Source: an uncultured bacterium
Lineage (GTDB): Bacteria; Actinomycetota; Coriobacteriia; Coriobacteriales; Coriobacteriaceae
Direction of reading: 5' to 3'
Length of the DNA: 58,807 nt
Assembly: GCA_905215445.1 (NCBI GenBank)
Contig: CAJMPZ010000005.1
Span: 1-58,807 of the forward strand
Within the stretch, counting starts at the first letter, position 1. Every line of letters starts with the position of its first letter. Below are positions 7,833-16,158 of this stretch, one piece after another. The position numbers and the translations under genes are program-made. The notes below the pieces were generated by a model that worked only from the letters and a program-made list of their open reading frames with translations, was not told where the DNA came from and made no database searches.

Positions 7833-9831
7833 TGTGGCCGAAAAACTCGGCGTCTGCCGCTCGCCAGGGACGGAAGGTGGCGGGATCGACCTTTACGTGT
7901 GCCGCGGCGGGTACGTCGTACCATTTGACCGTGTAGCCGGCGCCGTGGGCGCAAAAGACCGAGTCGGGTGTGTTGGGTAGATCGGCCTCGGGCTCATAGG
8001 CGGCCGTCTCGACGACGCGCTCGGCATCATGACAGGCCGCATAACCGGCGAACTCCAGGTACAGATGCCCGCGACCGCTCGTGTAGGCAGCCACCTCCAG
8101 CGCATAATCCTGCACCTCGGATGTCGGCACGCGACCCACAAGCTTCGCCCGGTCGCCCGCCATCGTCGGCGGCTCGTACTCAGCACCCATGCGCGTGGCA
8201 TCCGAGAGCGCCCGGCCCACGCACTCCCCCGGCACCTCGAGCTCAAAGTGGTACCACGGCTCCAGCAGCACGGCTGCGCCGGCCTCGCGCGCCTGCATCA
8301 AACCCTGGCGAATCGCGCGGTACGTGGCCTGGCGAAAATCGCCGCCCTCGGTGTGTTTGGCATGCGCGCGGCCGCCCGTGAGCGTAATGCGCACATCGGT
8401 GATGGGCGAGCCGGTCAGCACGCCCAGGTGGTCGCGCTCCATGGCGTTGGTGAGTGCCAGACGCTGCCAGTTAAGATCGAGCTCGTCGGTCGAGGTCACG
8501 GTGCCAAACTGCACGCCCGAACCTGCTGGCAACGGCTCCAGGCGCAGATGCACCTCGGCATAGTGGCGCAGCGGCTCAAAGTGGCCCACACCCTCGACCG
8601 GCTGCGAGATAGTCTCCTTATAGAGAATGCCGCCGGGCTCAAACTCGACCGCAAGGCCAAAACGATCGGCCAGCACGCGCTGCACGACCTCGAGCTGCAC
8701 GGCGCCCATCAACTGCAGGTGAATCTGCTCAAGATGCGTATTCCAGCTTACGCCGAGCATGGGATCTTCGTCCGCCAACTCAGTCAATGCTTTGAACACC
8801 GTATGGACGTCGTGTTCGCCCGGCAGCACCGTATAGGTGAGGACTGGCGCAATGACGGGTGCATCGCCCGCGGACTCCGCGCCCAGGGCATCCCCTGGGC
8901 GAACGTGCGCAAGACCCGTCACGGCACAAATACCGCCAGCAACAACTTCTTGCGCAAGCTCGTACTTCTCGCCGTTATAGATGCGTACCTGATCGACCTT
9001 CTGCTCCCATGCCTCGGCACCGGAACGTCCGTCAATCATCTGCTTGGCGCGCAGCATGCCGCCGGTCACTTTAACCCAAGCCAAGCGCTCGCCACGATCC
9101 CCACGGCTGACACGATAGACGCGCGCGGCAAACTCCGGGAGCCACGCCTGTTCACGCATCAGCGCGCATATGCCATCCAGCAACTCGTCCACGCCTTGGT
9201 CCTTGAGCGCCGAGCCGGCAAAGCAGGGAAAGAGCTTGCGCTCAGCGACCATGCGCGACAGCGTTGCAACGGAAAGCTCGCCCGCCTCTAGAAACTCCTC
9301 GAGCGCCGCCTCGTCCAACGCGGCAGCGTCCTCCCGGGCGGCACCGCCCGCCAGCAGCTCGCTGGCATCCAGGCAGCCCTCGGAAAGACGCTGTCCCAGC
9401 TGTGCCAGCAAAACATCGCGGCCGGGATGCTCCAAATCAATCTTGTTAATGAAGATGAACGTCGGGATGTCATAGCGCGCAAGCAGACGCCACAGGGTTT
9501 CGGTGTGTCCCTGCACGCCATCGTTGGCGCCTACCACCAAAATCGCGTAGTCGAGCGCGCGCAACGTGCGCTCCGCCTCGGCAGAAAAATCGACGTGGCC
9601 GGGTGCATCCACGAGCATGACGTGGGTATCGCCGTGGTCGAGCACGGCCTGCGACGAGAAGATCGTAATGCCGCGCTCGCGCTCGATCGTGTTGGTGTCC
9701 AGATGCGAATCGCCATCGTCCACGCGGCCGCGCTGGCGAATGCGACCCGCGTTGAACAGCATGGCCTCGGCCAACGTGGTCTTGCCGGCATCGACATGCG
9801 CCAAGATTCCAACGACCACTTGCTTCGACAT
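7828..9831 (-). CDS. Tet(M)/Tet(W)-like translational GTPase
   Basis: Start set at the ATG after AAGAGGAGAGCC, giving 667 residues beginning MSKQVVVGIL. The GTPase domain is clear: G1 AHVDAGKT (11-18), G2 RERGITI, G3 DAPGHVDF and G4 NKID. It is followed by EF-G-like domains II-V ending in a C-terminal tail like that of ribosomal protection proteins. The family dislodges tetracycline from the ribosome or acts as an EF-G-like factor. Divergence from the known mobile tet genes and ordinary chromosomal neighbours suggest a resident paralogue rather than an acquired resistance gene, but resistance cannot be excluded by reading. Confidence 0.85.
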   Translation of the reverse strand: MSKQVVVGILAHVDAGKTTLAEAMLFNAGRIRQRGRVDDGDSHLDTNTIERERGITIFSSQAVLDHGDTHVMLVDAPGHVDFSAEAERTLRALDYAILVVGANDGVQGHTETLWRLLARYDIPTFIFINKIDLEHPGRDVLLAQLGQRLSEGCLDASELLAGGAAREDAAALDEAALEEFLEAGELSVATLSRMVAERKLFPCFAGSALKDQGVDELLDGICALMREQAWLPEFAARVYRVSRGDRGERLAWVKVTGGMLRAKQMIDGRSGAEAWEQKVDQVRIYNGEKYELAQEVVAGGICAVTGLAHVRPGDALGAESAGDAPVIAPVLTYTVLPGEHDVHTVFKALTELADEDPMLGVSWNTHLEQIHLQLMGAVQLEVVQRVLADRFGLAVEFEPGGILYKETISQPVEGVGHFEPLRHYAEVHLRLEPLPAGSGVQFGTVTSTDELDLNWQRLALTNAMERDHLGVLTGSPITDVRITLTGGRAHAKHTEGGDFRQATYRAIRQGLMQAREAGAAVLLEPWYHFELEVPGECVGRALSDATRMGAEYEPPTMAGDRAKLVGRVPTSEVQDYALEVAAYTSGRGHLYLEFAGYAACHDAERVVETAAYEPEADLPNTPDSVFCAHGAGYTVKWYDVPAAAHVKVDPATFRPWRAADAEFFGHM

Positions 9832-10136
9832 GGCTCTCCTCTTATTGCAAGCCCATCGCACGCGGCAACGGGCATTCTCGTTCCACACTGGATGATACAA
9901 TTTACGGGCCGGTGGGCGAAGCGGGCCCTATCCCCCGACCGAGCTCATCGCCCTGCGTTGCCGCGCGGCGATTTTCGTAGGTTCGCGCCTTGCGAAAGCC
10001 GGCACCTTCCCTTTTTGTCCGCCCGGACTCATCTGGGCGGCAACAACGCGAGCCCCACAACGACGCGTTTTACCAAAAATGGCCCCACTCGAGGCCATTT
10101 TTTATTTGAGCTGGGTGATGATACGTGCCTTGGCTC
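9832..10136. other. Intergenic region without a recognised gene
   Basis: About 300 bases between the Tet(M)-like start and the GNAT stop. It is GC-rich and can form several hairpins (for example CCGCCC/GGGCGG near 10019-10040) and ends in a terminator. I could not match it to SRP RNA, RNase P RNA, tmRNA or a riboswitch, and saw no convincing small frame with a ribosome site. Confidence 0.4.
10075..10106. terminator. Bidirectional intrinsic terminator
   Basis: AAAATGGCC pairs with GGCCATTTT around an eight-base loop, with an A-run before and a TTTTTT run after. It lies 31 bases past the GNAT stop, so it can end GNAT transcripts and any plus-strand transcript. Confidence 0.85.
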
Positions 10137-10628
10137 CTACGCCTCGCGCAGCCAATCAAACGCGACACGCGGCGTACCGTCCGACACATATACGATACCG
10201 GCGCGCTTAAACCCGGCCTTGGTGATGGCGCCCTGCATGGGCAGATTGTCTTGGTGCGTGTCGATACGCAGATGGTCGGTGCGTTCCTTGGCAAAGGCAA
10301 ACATCGCAGCCGCGATACCGTGCACGGTGCCGTCGGATGCCACGCGATGCAGTACGGCATACGGAGTGTCGCTACGCCATTGCCCATCCTCGATGACGTC
10401 ATAGCACTCGTCCGGACCCGGTAAAAAGGCAAACGTCGCCACCACGCGACCGTCGACTTCGCACACATAGCTGCCACCGGCGGCGATATCGGCAGCCACC
10501 TGCTCGACCGAAGGCGTGCCCTCGGGCCACTGCGTGGCGTTGCCATGCGCACGCATAAAGGCGCGGGCCGCGTCATAGATGGCCATAACGGCGGGAATGT
10601 CGGTATCGAGGGTTTTTCTGATCATCAC
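10137..10628 (-). CDS. GNAT family N-acetyltransferase
   Basis: The 163-residue product has the GNAT layout: an IRKTLDTDIPAVMAIYD first strand and helix, a central VVATFAF strand, an HRVASDGTVHGIAAAMF acetyl-CoA-binding segment and an N(L)PMQGAITKAGFKRAGI C-terminal motif. It transfers an acetyl group from acetyl-CoA to an unknown amine. Two adjacent ATGs exist; GAGGT precedes them by about nine bases. It shares a symmetric intergenic promoter region with the divergent zinc-ribbon gene, suggesting co-regulation. Confidence 0.85.
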   Translation of the reverse strand: MMIRKTLDTDIPAVMAIYDAARAFMRAHGNATQWPEGTPSVEQVAADIAAGGSYVCEVDGRVVATFAFLPGPDECYDVIEDGQWRSDTPYAVLHRVASDGTVHGIAAAMFAFAKERTDHLRIDTHQDNLPMQGAITKAGFKRAGIVYVSDGTPRVAFDWLREA

Positions 10629-10646
10629 GCGGCGACCTCACGTTTA

Positions 10647-10678
10647 TTGGTATCACTTTGATTGAGCAATGATACCAA
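10647..10678. promoter_or_regulatory. Palindromic divergent promoter/operator
   Basis: TTGGTATCA and its exact complement TGATACCAA are separated by 14 bases. On both strands this reads as TTGGTA, 17 bases, TGATAC, so one palindrome could give mirror-image promoters to the GNAT gene (minus) and the zinc-ribbon gene (plus). The TTGGTAT core is shared with the repeats at 7769-7798. Confidence 0.5.
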
Positions 10679-10702
10679 CGTTTGGAGAGGGGCGCGAAGC
10701 GG

Positions 10703-10999
10703 ATGGGAAGCAAAAAGCGAGCCGCCTGGTCAAAGGCCAAAAGCGAGTTTTTGGGCGCTGCCACCGGCGGCGATATGAGCGACCTGTTTGCGCGCGAGGA
10801 CGAGCGCCGCGACGCCCTGGACGCCGAGCGCGATGAGGCCTGGCGCTACAAGTCGTGCGAGCGCAAAAACCGGTACGACACGCGCGCCGAGGCCGAGGCC
10901 GTTATGGCCGACTGCGAAAACCGCGGGCGGCGTGGTTTGGCCTGCTACAAATGCGAATACTGCGGCGGCTGGCACCTGACGTCGCACCCTTGGAAATAG
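10703..10999 (+). CDS. Small zinc-ribbon-like protein
   Basis: About 98 residues from the ATG (MGSKKRAAWSK). A TTG 21 bases upstream in frame is an alternative start. The C-terminal half follows a pattern seen in many small actinobacterial and phage proteins: KNRYDTRAEAEAVM, then CYKCEYCGGWHLTS, with cysteines that could bind zinc. The N-terminal half is charged and helical. The function of this group is unknown to me. It is divergent from the GNAT gene across a palindromic promoter. Confidence 0.65.
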   Translation: MGSKKRAAWSKAKSEFLGAATGGDMSDLFAREDERRDALDAERDEAWRYKSCERKNRYDTRAEAEAVMADCENRGRRGLACYKCEYCGGWHLTSHPWK

Positions 11000-11047
11000 A
11001 CCCCGCATCGGCACGACACTGACGGAGCGCCAGCCATCATGAACGTG

Positions 11048-11752
11048 TTACGGACGCGGCGGCACCAAAACATCGTAGCGAACGGCCTTGCCCGCAAGTT
11101 GATAGCTCGGCTTAACGCCGGCAAGCAGCGGTCCCTTTACCGGCCGCTTGATAACGACCTTGCGCGGGCGCGCCGCAAGCGCAGCTTTAACCAGCGTCTC
11201 CTCATCGGCACACGGCTGTTCCAAATGGTGCAAGAGTTGGAACTTCTTTTTCACCGCCGCGCTCTTGGTGCGCTCGGGAAACATGGGGTCCAGATACACC
11301 ACGTCGGGAGCGGCAAGCTCGCCCTGCCCGATCAGCTCAGCTGTATGGCGAAGGCCGGCAATGCTGTCCTCGCCCGCATGTAAGTGCATGCGCGCCACGG
11401 CGGCCGCAAGCGCCGAATCATCTGCCGCGCGATCCAGGGCATCCTGGAGCAGCGCCGCGATCACGCAGTCCTGTTCATACAGATCGACGGTAAAGCCCGC
11501 TGCCGCCAGCAGCAGCGAATCCTCGCCAAAGCCTGCCGTGGCGTCAATCGCCCATGGTTGCTCGATGCCTTTTGTGCGCGCAGCCTTCACCAGTAGCTCT
11601 TGCTGCAAACGGCCCTGCTTGAGTCGTGGCAGCATGCGGCCAAAATCGGCTCGCAACTCCATCGAGCCATCGGTGAGCGTGAGACCCTCGGGTGTCCTGG
11701 TTAACTCGAGCCCTGCCGCCCGAGCAACAGAAAAGGGATCGACGACGCCCAT
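11048..11752 (-). CDS. rsmJ: 16S rRNA (guanine1516-N2)-methyltransferase, RsmJ type
   Basis: The product (234 residues from the ATG spaced six to seven bases after AAGGAG; a GTG two codons earlier is less likely) is a class I SAM-dependent methyltransferase. The SAM-binding loop AIDATAGFGEDSLLLA lies near residues 69-84 and the catalytic-region motif VVYLDPMFP near 151-159. A KKKFQLLHHLE segment and a terminal PVKGP...YDVLVP strand complete the RsmJ-like pattern. RsmJ methylates G1516 of 16S rRNA in the small ribosomal subunit. Confidence 0.88.
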   Translation of the reverse strand: MGVVDPFSVARAAGLELTRTPEGLTLTDGSMELRADFGRMLPRLKQGRLQQELLVKAARTKGIEQPWAIDATAGFGEDSLLLAAAGFTVDLYEQDCVIAALLQDALDRAADDSALAAAVARMHLHAGEDSIAGLRHTAELIGQGELAAPDVVYLDPMFPERTKSAAVKKKFQLLHHLEQPCADEETLVKAALAARPRKVVIKRPVKGPLLAGVKPSYQLAGKAVRYDVLVPPRP

Positions 11753-11815
11753 GGACACTCCTTAGCAAACAAAACGAATACATGGGCGCCATTCATGTCG
11801 GCACCCAACCGTCCG

Positions 11816-11959
11816 TTATTGTCCCACATGCGACATGGTCCACAGCATCCCAATGCAAAGCACCGCCATCAATCCCGTGCACACGGCAGCGATCACAGAA
11901 TCACCCATGCGCCTTCCCAACGACCGCGGTTCACGCACTTGCTCTGGTCCGTACATCAT
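11816..11959 (-). CDS. 47-residue single-pass membrane protein
   Basis: A short frame is preceded by a near-ideal AAGGAGG ribosome site and reads MMYGPEQVREPRSLG, then a basic RRMGD and one hydrophobic helix (about residues 21-42), ending SHVGQ. The length, positive-inside residues and strong Shine-Dalgarno support a real small membrane protein. It fills the otherwise empty gap between rsmJ and the membrane protein at 12188. Function unknown. Confidence 0.6.
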   Translation of the reverse strand: MMYGPEQVREPRSLGRRMGDSVIAAVCTGLMAVLCIGMLWTMSHVGQ

Positions 11960-12187
11960 GGCTCCTCCTTAGACTCACTTCTTATCACGGCCTCATCATC
12001 GCAGCGCCGCACATGAGCTGCCATCGATTTGACTTACAGCTGGCTTTCCTTTTTGAAAGATTGCCCTGCACAGGCGAGAAGCGCTTTCTAACACACACGC
12101 CGTCACGTTGAACTACAATGTGCTTCACGATATGTGCAGCATATGGGACGCGCCAAACTGGCAGCGCCCGAATCGAAAGGACTACCT

Positions 12188-12589
12188 ATGAGCGCCGCGC
12201 GCAAGACACTCAAAATCCTTGCCCTCATCTATTTTGTTTTGGGCATCGCCAGTCTCGTCATCGGTATCACCGGCATCGCAACCGGCAAATTTGAATCCGT
12301 CTACGGATCGAACGCCATGCTCGCTGCTGTCGTTGTGATTATCAAAGGACTTGTCGACCTTGCGGCAGGCGTCGCCGGCATCAAGGGTGCCAACAAGCCT
12401 TCGCAGGTTGACGGCGCGTTTAAGCTCGGTATCGTTGCTGCAGTCGCCACGATTGCGCAGGCTGTGCTCACCCTTCCCGCGTTTGGCGGCGACGCCATCA
12501 ACTTTGGCGCCTTTGTCATCGTGGTCTACGACCTGTTCTTTATTCAGCAGGCGCACGCCGTTAAGGCCGAGAACAAGGACCGCCTGTAG
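12188..12589 (+). CDS. Small membrane protein with four predicted helices
   Basis: From the ATG after GAAAGGACTACCT the product is 133 residues (MSAARKTLKILALIYFVLG). Four hydrophobic segments are visible (about 8-32, 42-64, 75-97 and 103-123) with short loops and a lysine-rich C-terminus, consistent with an integral membrane protein of unknown role. A strong terminator follows 37 bases later. Confidence 0.7.
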   Translation: MSAARKTLKILALIYFVLGIASLVIGITGIATGKFESVYGSNAMLAAVVVIIKGLVDLAAGVAGIKGANKPSQVDGAFKLGIVAAVATIAQAVLTLPAFGGDAINFGAFVIVVYDLFFIQQAHAVKAENKDRL

Positions 12590-12625
12590 GCGCTCACTCC
12601 TCATAACCTCTGCAGTCAAGCACTA

Positions 12626-12664
12626 AAAAGGGCCGATCGCGCAACAACGCGGTCGGCCCTTTAC
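12626..12664 (+). terminator. Intrinsic terminator
   Basis: GGGCCGATCGCG pairs with CGCGGTCGGCCC (two mismatches) around CAACAA, with AAAAA before and TTTA after. It ends the membrane-protein gene at 12188-12589. Confidence 0.85.
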
Positions 12665-12716
12665 GTTTGCCCAGATAAAACCCGCCAAGATAAACCTGTC
12701 CCTTTTTGGCAGGTTG

Positions 12717-13532
12717 CTAGCAGTGGCGGTACTCGGCGATGATGAAGTCGATGTCGGTTTGTAGGGCATCCAAATTTGCCAGGCGCTCTTTGTCGGCAGG
12801 GCGCGTGCGGTAGTAGTACGGCGTCATCTGGAACACCGCCTCGATGTCAGCCTGGGTCTGGAGCGTAATGTTCGCAGACACCCGCAGCGTTGAGGCCAAC
12901 TCGAGTTCGGTGGTCTTCGGCAGCTTCTCGTCATTGAGATATGGCGTGTCGTAGAGCACCTCTTTGAGGCCAAACAGATGCCGAGCACCCGGCACCACGG
13001 TATAGAGCGAGCCCTCTGGCGCCAGCACGCGGGCAAATTCGCGCTCGTTAAAGGGGGCAAAGAGCTCGGTCACCATATCGAAGGCGCCATCGGCCACGGG
13101 GATAGCCTTCATGTTGGCCACGAAGTAGGTCGCATCGCCGCGCTTGGCGGCCAGGCGCACCATCTCTTTGCCCAGGTCGAAACCGTAAGCATCTACGCCC
13201 GGCACCGCACCCATGGCGCTGGTGTAGTAGCCCTCGCCACAGCAAATATCGAGCAACGTCATGGGGCAGTTCGTTGACGCGGCACGACCAGACACCCGCT
13301 CGCGCACCAGCTCGACCATCGCATCGCGCAACGGCGCATAGTAACCGCGGTTCAGAAAGTCGCGACGGCTGCGTGCCTGCGACTTGGGATCGCCCATGGA
13401 GTCACCGCTCTTGGACGAGCGCAGCAGATAGAGATAGCCCTCGCGCGCACGGTCAAATCGGTGTCCGCCCGCGCATGCAGCACCGCGCTCGTCGTCCACC
13501 AACGGTTCATGGCAAACGGGACACAACAACAT
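12717..13532 (-). CDS. rlmA: 23S rRNA (guanine-N1)-methyltransferase, RlmA family
   Basis: At 271 residues it matches RlmA/TlrB length. The N-terminal zinc site is complete (Cys4, Cys7, Cys20, His24), followed by FDRAREGYLYLL and the SAM-binding core LLDICCGEGYYTSAM (about 93-107). The C-terminus has the family's MTPYYYRT segment. RlmA-type enzymes methylate N1 of G745 or G748 in 23S rRNA; the G748 type can give tylosin tolerance, and motif reading cannot decide between them. TAAGGAG precedes the ATG. Confidence 0.85.
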   Translation of the reverse strand: MLLCPVCHEPLVDDERGAACAGGHRFDRAREGYLYLLRSSKSGDSMGDPKSQARSRRDFLNRGYYAPLRDAMVELVRERVSGRAASTNCPMTLLDICCGEGYYTSAMGAVPGVDAYGFDLGKEMVRLAAKRGDATYFVANMKAIPVADGAFDMVTELFAPFNEREFARVLAPEGSLYTVVPGARHLFGLKEVLYDTPYLNDEKLPKTTELELASTLRVSANITLQTQADIEAVFQMTPYYYRTRPADKERLANLDALQTDIDFIIAEYRHC

Positions 13533-13603
13533 GGCAACTCCTTAGCGCGAACAACACAACGCCCACCATTGTCGCACGCCTTCCCCACCTAGTCATAGAA
13601 GAG

Positions 13604-13656
13604 ACAAGGAGTGTCCCCAGCTGCCGGCAGAAAAGGAACGTCCCTAAGTGCCGGCT
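13604..13656. repeat. Mosaic GAACGTCCC repeat with GCCGGC hairpin
   Basis: Contains GAGTGTCCCC, then GCCGGCA, AAAAGGAACGTCCCTAAG, TGCCGGC; the GCCGGC arms can pair. Modules of this kind recur at 26255-26410, 35250-35280 and 36397-36415. It lies between the rlmA start and the MATE gene. Confidence 0.6.
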
Positions 13657-13723
13657 GGCTGCATTAGGAGTATCATCGTCTGCGCAAATAAGCACGAAAG
13701 AGCATATTAGAGATTGAGAGCGT

Positions 13724-15106
13724 ATGGCAGACACCGCATCTAAGCACATTGACATGACCACCGGCTCGCTATGGCGCAATATTCCCCTGTTCGCCTTCCC
13801 CGTGGCCGCCACGAGCATCTTGGAGCAGCTGTCGAACCTCATCGCCACGGTCATCATCGGTAACTTCTCGGGCGACCAGGGAACCCTCGCCATGGCGGCG
13901 GTCGGCTCCAATGTTCCGCTTACCAGTCTTATGCTCAACCTGTTTATTGGCATGTCGCTTGGCTCCAACGTGGTCATCGCCAACGCTATCGGCCGCAACG
14001 ATCAGAACATGGTCAAACGCGCCGTCCATACCTCGATTTTAATGGCGCTCGTGGGCTTTGTCGTCATCGCACTGGGCGAGATCTTTGCCGAGCCCATGCT
14101 CGCTGCGCTCAACGTGCCTGCCGAGACCATGCCGCTCGCTTCGCTCTACCTGCGCGTCTTTTTGCTCAGCATGCCCTCGATCTTGCTCTACAACTTTGAG
14201 GCCGCGATCTTCCGCTCCGTCGGCATCACCCGCATGCCGCTGCAGGCGCTTGCCGTGTCCACCGTCCTCAACATTGGACTGGACCTTATCTTTGTCCCCG
14301 TACTCCACTGGGGCGTGGCGGGCGTCGCCATCGCCACCGCCATCGCCTACACCGTCAGCGCCGCCACACTCTTTATCCGTCTGCTCAAGACCGACTCCGT
14401 CGTCCGCGTCACCCCGCGTGACCTGGCTATCGACCCCGTCGCCCTCAAGCGCATCGTCAAGATCGGCCTGCCCGCCGGCATCCAAAGCGCCGTCTTTGCC
14501 GTCGCCAATATCATCATCCAGTCCGCCATCAACAGCCTGGGCACCGAGGTCATGGCGGCCTCGAGCGCCGCCATGAGCCTGGAGTACGTGTGCTACAACC
14601 TGCTCAACAGCTTTAGCCAGGCCTGCACCACCTTTGTGGGACAAAACCACGGCGCGCGACAGATCGACCGCTGCACCAAAACGCTCAAGGTCTGCCTGGT
14701 CGAAGGCGGTATCGTCGCGCTCACCACGATCATCGTTATTGTCGGCCTGGGACGCGAGATCCTATCGCTGTTCAACAGCGATCCCAACATCGTCTCGATC
14801 GGCTACATCCGCGTGTGTTCGATCTTCCCTGCCTACGCCTTTAGCATGTTCTACGAAAACATGTCCGGCTACCTGCGCGGCTTTGGCATCTCGCTCATGC
14901 CCGCCCTCATCACCATGATCTGCGTCTGCGGTATTCGCTTCTATTGGGTATTCTGCGTGTTCCCGCATTTCCACACCTTTGCGAACATCATGATGGTCTA
15001 CCCCATCAGCCTGGGCACCACGGCGTTCTTTATGGTCGTGGCGGTACTACTCTGCCACCCGGCACGCACCTATCGCGCCGCCCAAGCCAAAGCGACAGCC
15101 CGCTAA
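13724..15106 (+). CDS. MATE family efflux transporter
   Basis: The 460-residue integral membrane protein shows about 12 hydrophobic segments and MATE-family features: an N-terminal IPLFAFPVAATSILEQL helix, GSNVPLTSLMLNLFIGMSLGSNVVIANAIGR around residues 60-90, and the second-half equivalent with FSQACTTFVGQNHGAR. MATE proteins export organic cations or drugs in exchange for sodium or protons. Only a weak GAGAG ribosome site precedes the ATG. The gene stands alone on the plus strand. Confidence 0.9.
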   Translation: MADTASKHIDMTTGSLWRNIPLFAFPVAATSILEQLSNLIATVIIGNFSGDQGTLAMAAVGSNVPLTSLMLNLFIGMSLGSNVVIANAIGRNDQNMVKRAVHTSILMALVGFVVIALGEIFAEPMLAALNVPAETMPLASLYLRVFLLSMPSILLYNFEAAIFRSVGITRMPLQALAVSTVLNIGLDLIFVPVLHWGVAGVAIATAIAYTVSAATLFIRLLKTDSVVRVTPRDLAIDPVALKRIVKIGLPAGIQSAVFAVANIIIQSAINSLGTEVMAASSAAMSLEYVCYNLLNSFSQACTTFVGQNHGARQIDRCTKTLKVCLVEGGIVALTTIIVIVGLGREILSLFNSDPNIVSIGYIRVCSIFPAYAFSMFYENMSGYLRGFGISLMPALITMICVCGIRFYWVFCVFPHFHTFANIMMVYPISLGTTAFFMVVAVLLCHPARTYRAAQAKATAR

Positions 15107-15133
15107 ACACCGCACTCAACGCCATGCCAGTCA

Positions 15134-16000
15134 TTAATTGACAATATGCGAGCTCATATAGTCGATAAAGTGCCTCGTGGCGATAGGCATGGTGTCCCAG
15201 CTGCGCCAGGCCGCCACTACGTCGCGCGAGGGGGCATGCACGATGGGACGTACGCGAATATCGGCCTGCATGCCCTCGACGGTACGGCGATACAGCATAC
15301 TCACGCCTAGGCCCTCCTCCACCATCGCCATGATGGTGTAGTCGTCGGTCACCTCGCTCGTCACGTGCGGCGACAGCCCATGCGCCGCGAATGCATCGAG
15401 CACCAGGCTCTGTTCGCCCTCATCCAGCAGCACAAACGGCTCGGACGCCAGGTCGGCGAGCGTCACCTTTTCCTTTGCCGTCAGCGGATGCGCGGCCGGC
15501 AACAGTGCCACCAACTCATCGTGATAGACCACGCGCTTCTCGAGCCCAGCAGTAAATCCGCGTGCCGTAAAGCAAAAATCAACCACGCCATCGTGCACCC
15601 ACTGGGCATTGCGCGTGTAATCGCCCTGTTTGAGCGTAAAGCGTACACCCGGATGCAGGGCACCAAAGTCGCGGATCACGCGCGGCAACACGGTGCGGCT
15701 CACGTTGGTAAACGTTGCGATACGAATATCAGTCGAGGAGAGTCCCAGCAATTCCTGGCGCTTGCCCTCAAGCTCGGCCTCGGCAGTTACAATCTGGCGC
15801 AGATACGGCAGGTACTGCTTGCCGTCGCGCGTAAGCGAAACGCCCTGCTTGCCGCGCTCGATAAGCGTGGTGCCCAGCTCGCGCTCGAGCGCCTTGACGG
15901 CCTGGCTCACCGCACTTTGCGTATAGCCTAGCTCGTCGGCCGCGCCCTTAAGACTGCCGCAATCGACCACCATACATACAATCTGATATCGCGATGCCAT
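15134..16000 (-). CDS. LysR family transcriptional regulator
   Basis: The 288-residue protein has the LysR winged helix-turn-helix (about residues 3-62, with SLKGAADELGYTQSAVSQAVKALE) and a periplasmic-binding-like effector domain from about residue 90 with FTLKQGD and VVDFCFTARGF strands. GGAGG precedes the ATG. It is divergent from the EamA transporter with a 158-base intergenic region holding a LysR-type palindrome, so it most likely controls that transporter and itself. The effector is unknown. Confidence 0.92.
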   Translation of the reverse strand: MASRYQIVCMVVDCGSLKGAADELGYTQSAVSQAVKALERELGTTLIERGKQGVSLTRDGKQYLPYLRQIVTAEAELEGKRQELLGLSSTDIRIATFTNVSRTVLPRVIRDFGALHPGVRFTLKQGDYTRNAQWVHDGVVDFCFTARGFTAGLEKRVVYHDELVALLPAAHPLTAKEKVTLADLASEPFVLLDEGEQSLVLDAFAAHGLSPHVTSEVTDDYTIMAMVEEGLGVSMLYRRTVEGMQADIRVRPIVHAPSRDVVAAWRSWDTMPIATRHFIDYMSSHIVN

Positions 16001-16059
16001 CGTGCCTCCACATCGGTGTAGCCGTAAAACGTTTTGCCAGGGCTTTTTCTACCTACATT

Positions 16060-16078
16060 AGTATTGCTTAATCATACT
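16060..16078. promoter_or_regulatory. LysR-type operator candidate
   Basis: AGTAT and ATACT are separated by nine bases (TGCTTAATC), the T-N11-A arrangement typical of LysR boxes, midway between the divergent lysR and EamA genes. Confidence 0.55.
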
Positions 16079-16158
16079 GAAGATACATTCGCTTTACTAC
16101 ATCAAAATCTGGGAGCAGAATCCTTTTTGCGAAACCGTTCTGTAACAAAAGGAGTCCC

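Noticed and set aside
7828..9831. Recently acquired tetracycline resistance gene
   Set aside because: No mobile element, conjugation gene or leader peptide adjoins it, and the sequence is divergent; treated as resident paralogue.
10010..10045. Minus-strand CAGATGAGTCC...GGAC resembling a hammerhead ribozyme core
   Set aside because: Two essential core positions (CUGA and GAAA) are changed, and the same bases form a stronger CCGCCC/GGGCGG hairpin; no stem I/III could be built.
9905..10060. Possible SRP RNA, RNase P RNA or tmRNA gene in the GC-rich intergenic region
   Set aside because: Diagnostic core motifs (GGAAG-AGC tetraloop region of SRP, GAGGAAAGUCC and ACAGAA of RNase P, tRNA-like ends of tmRNA) are not present.
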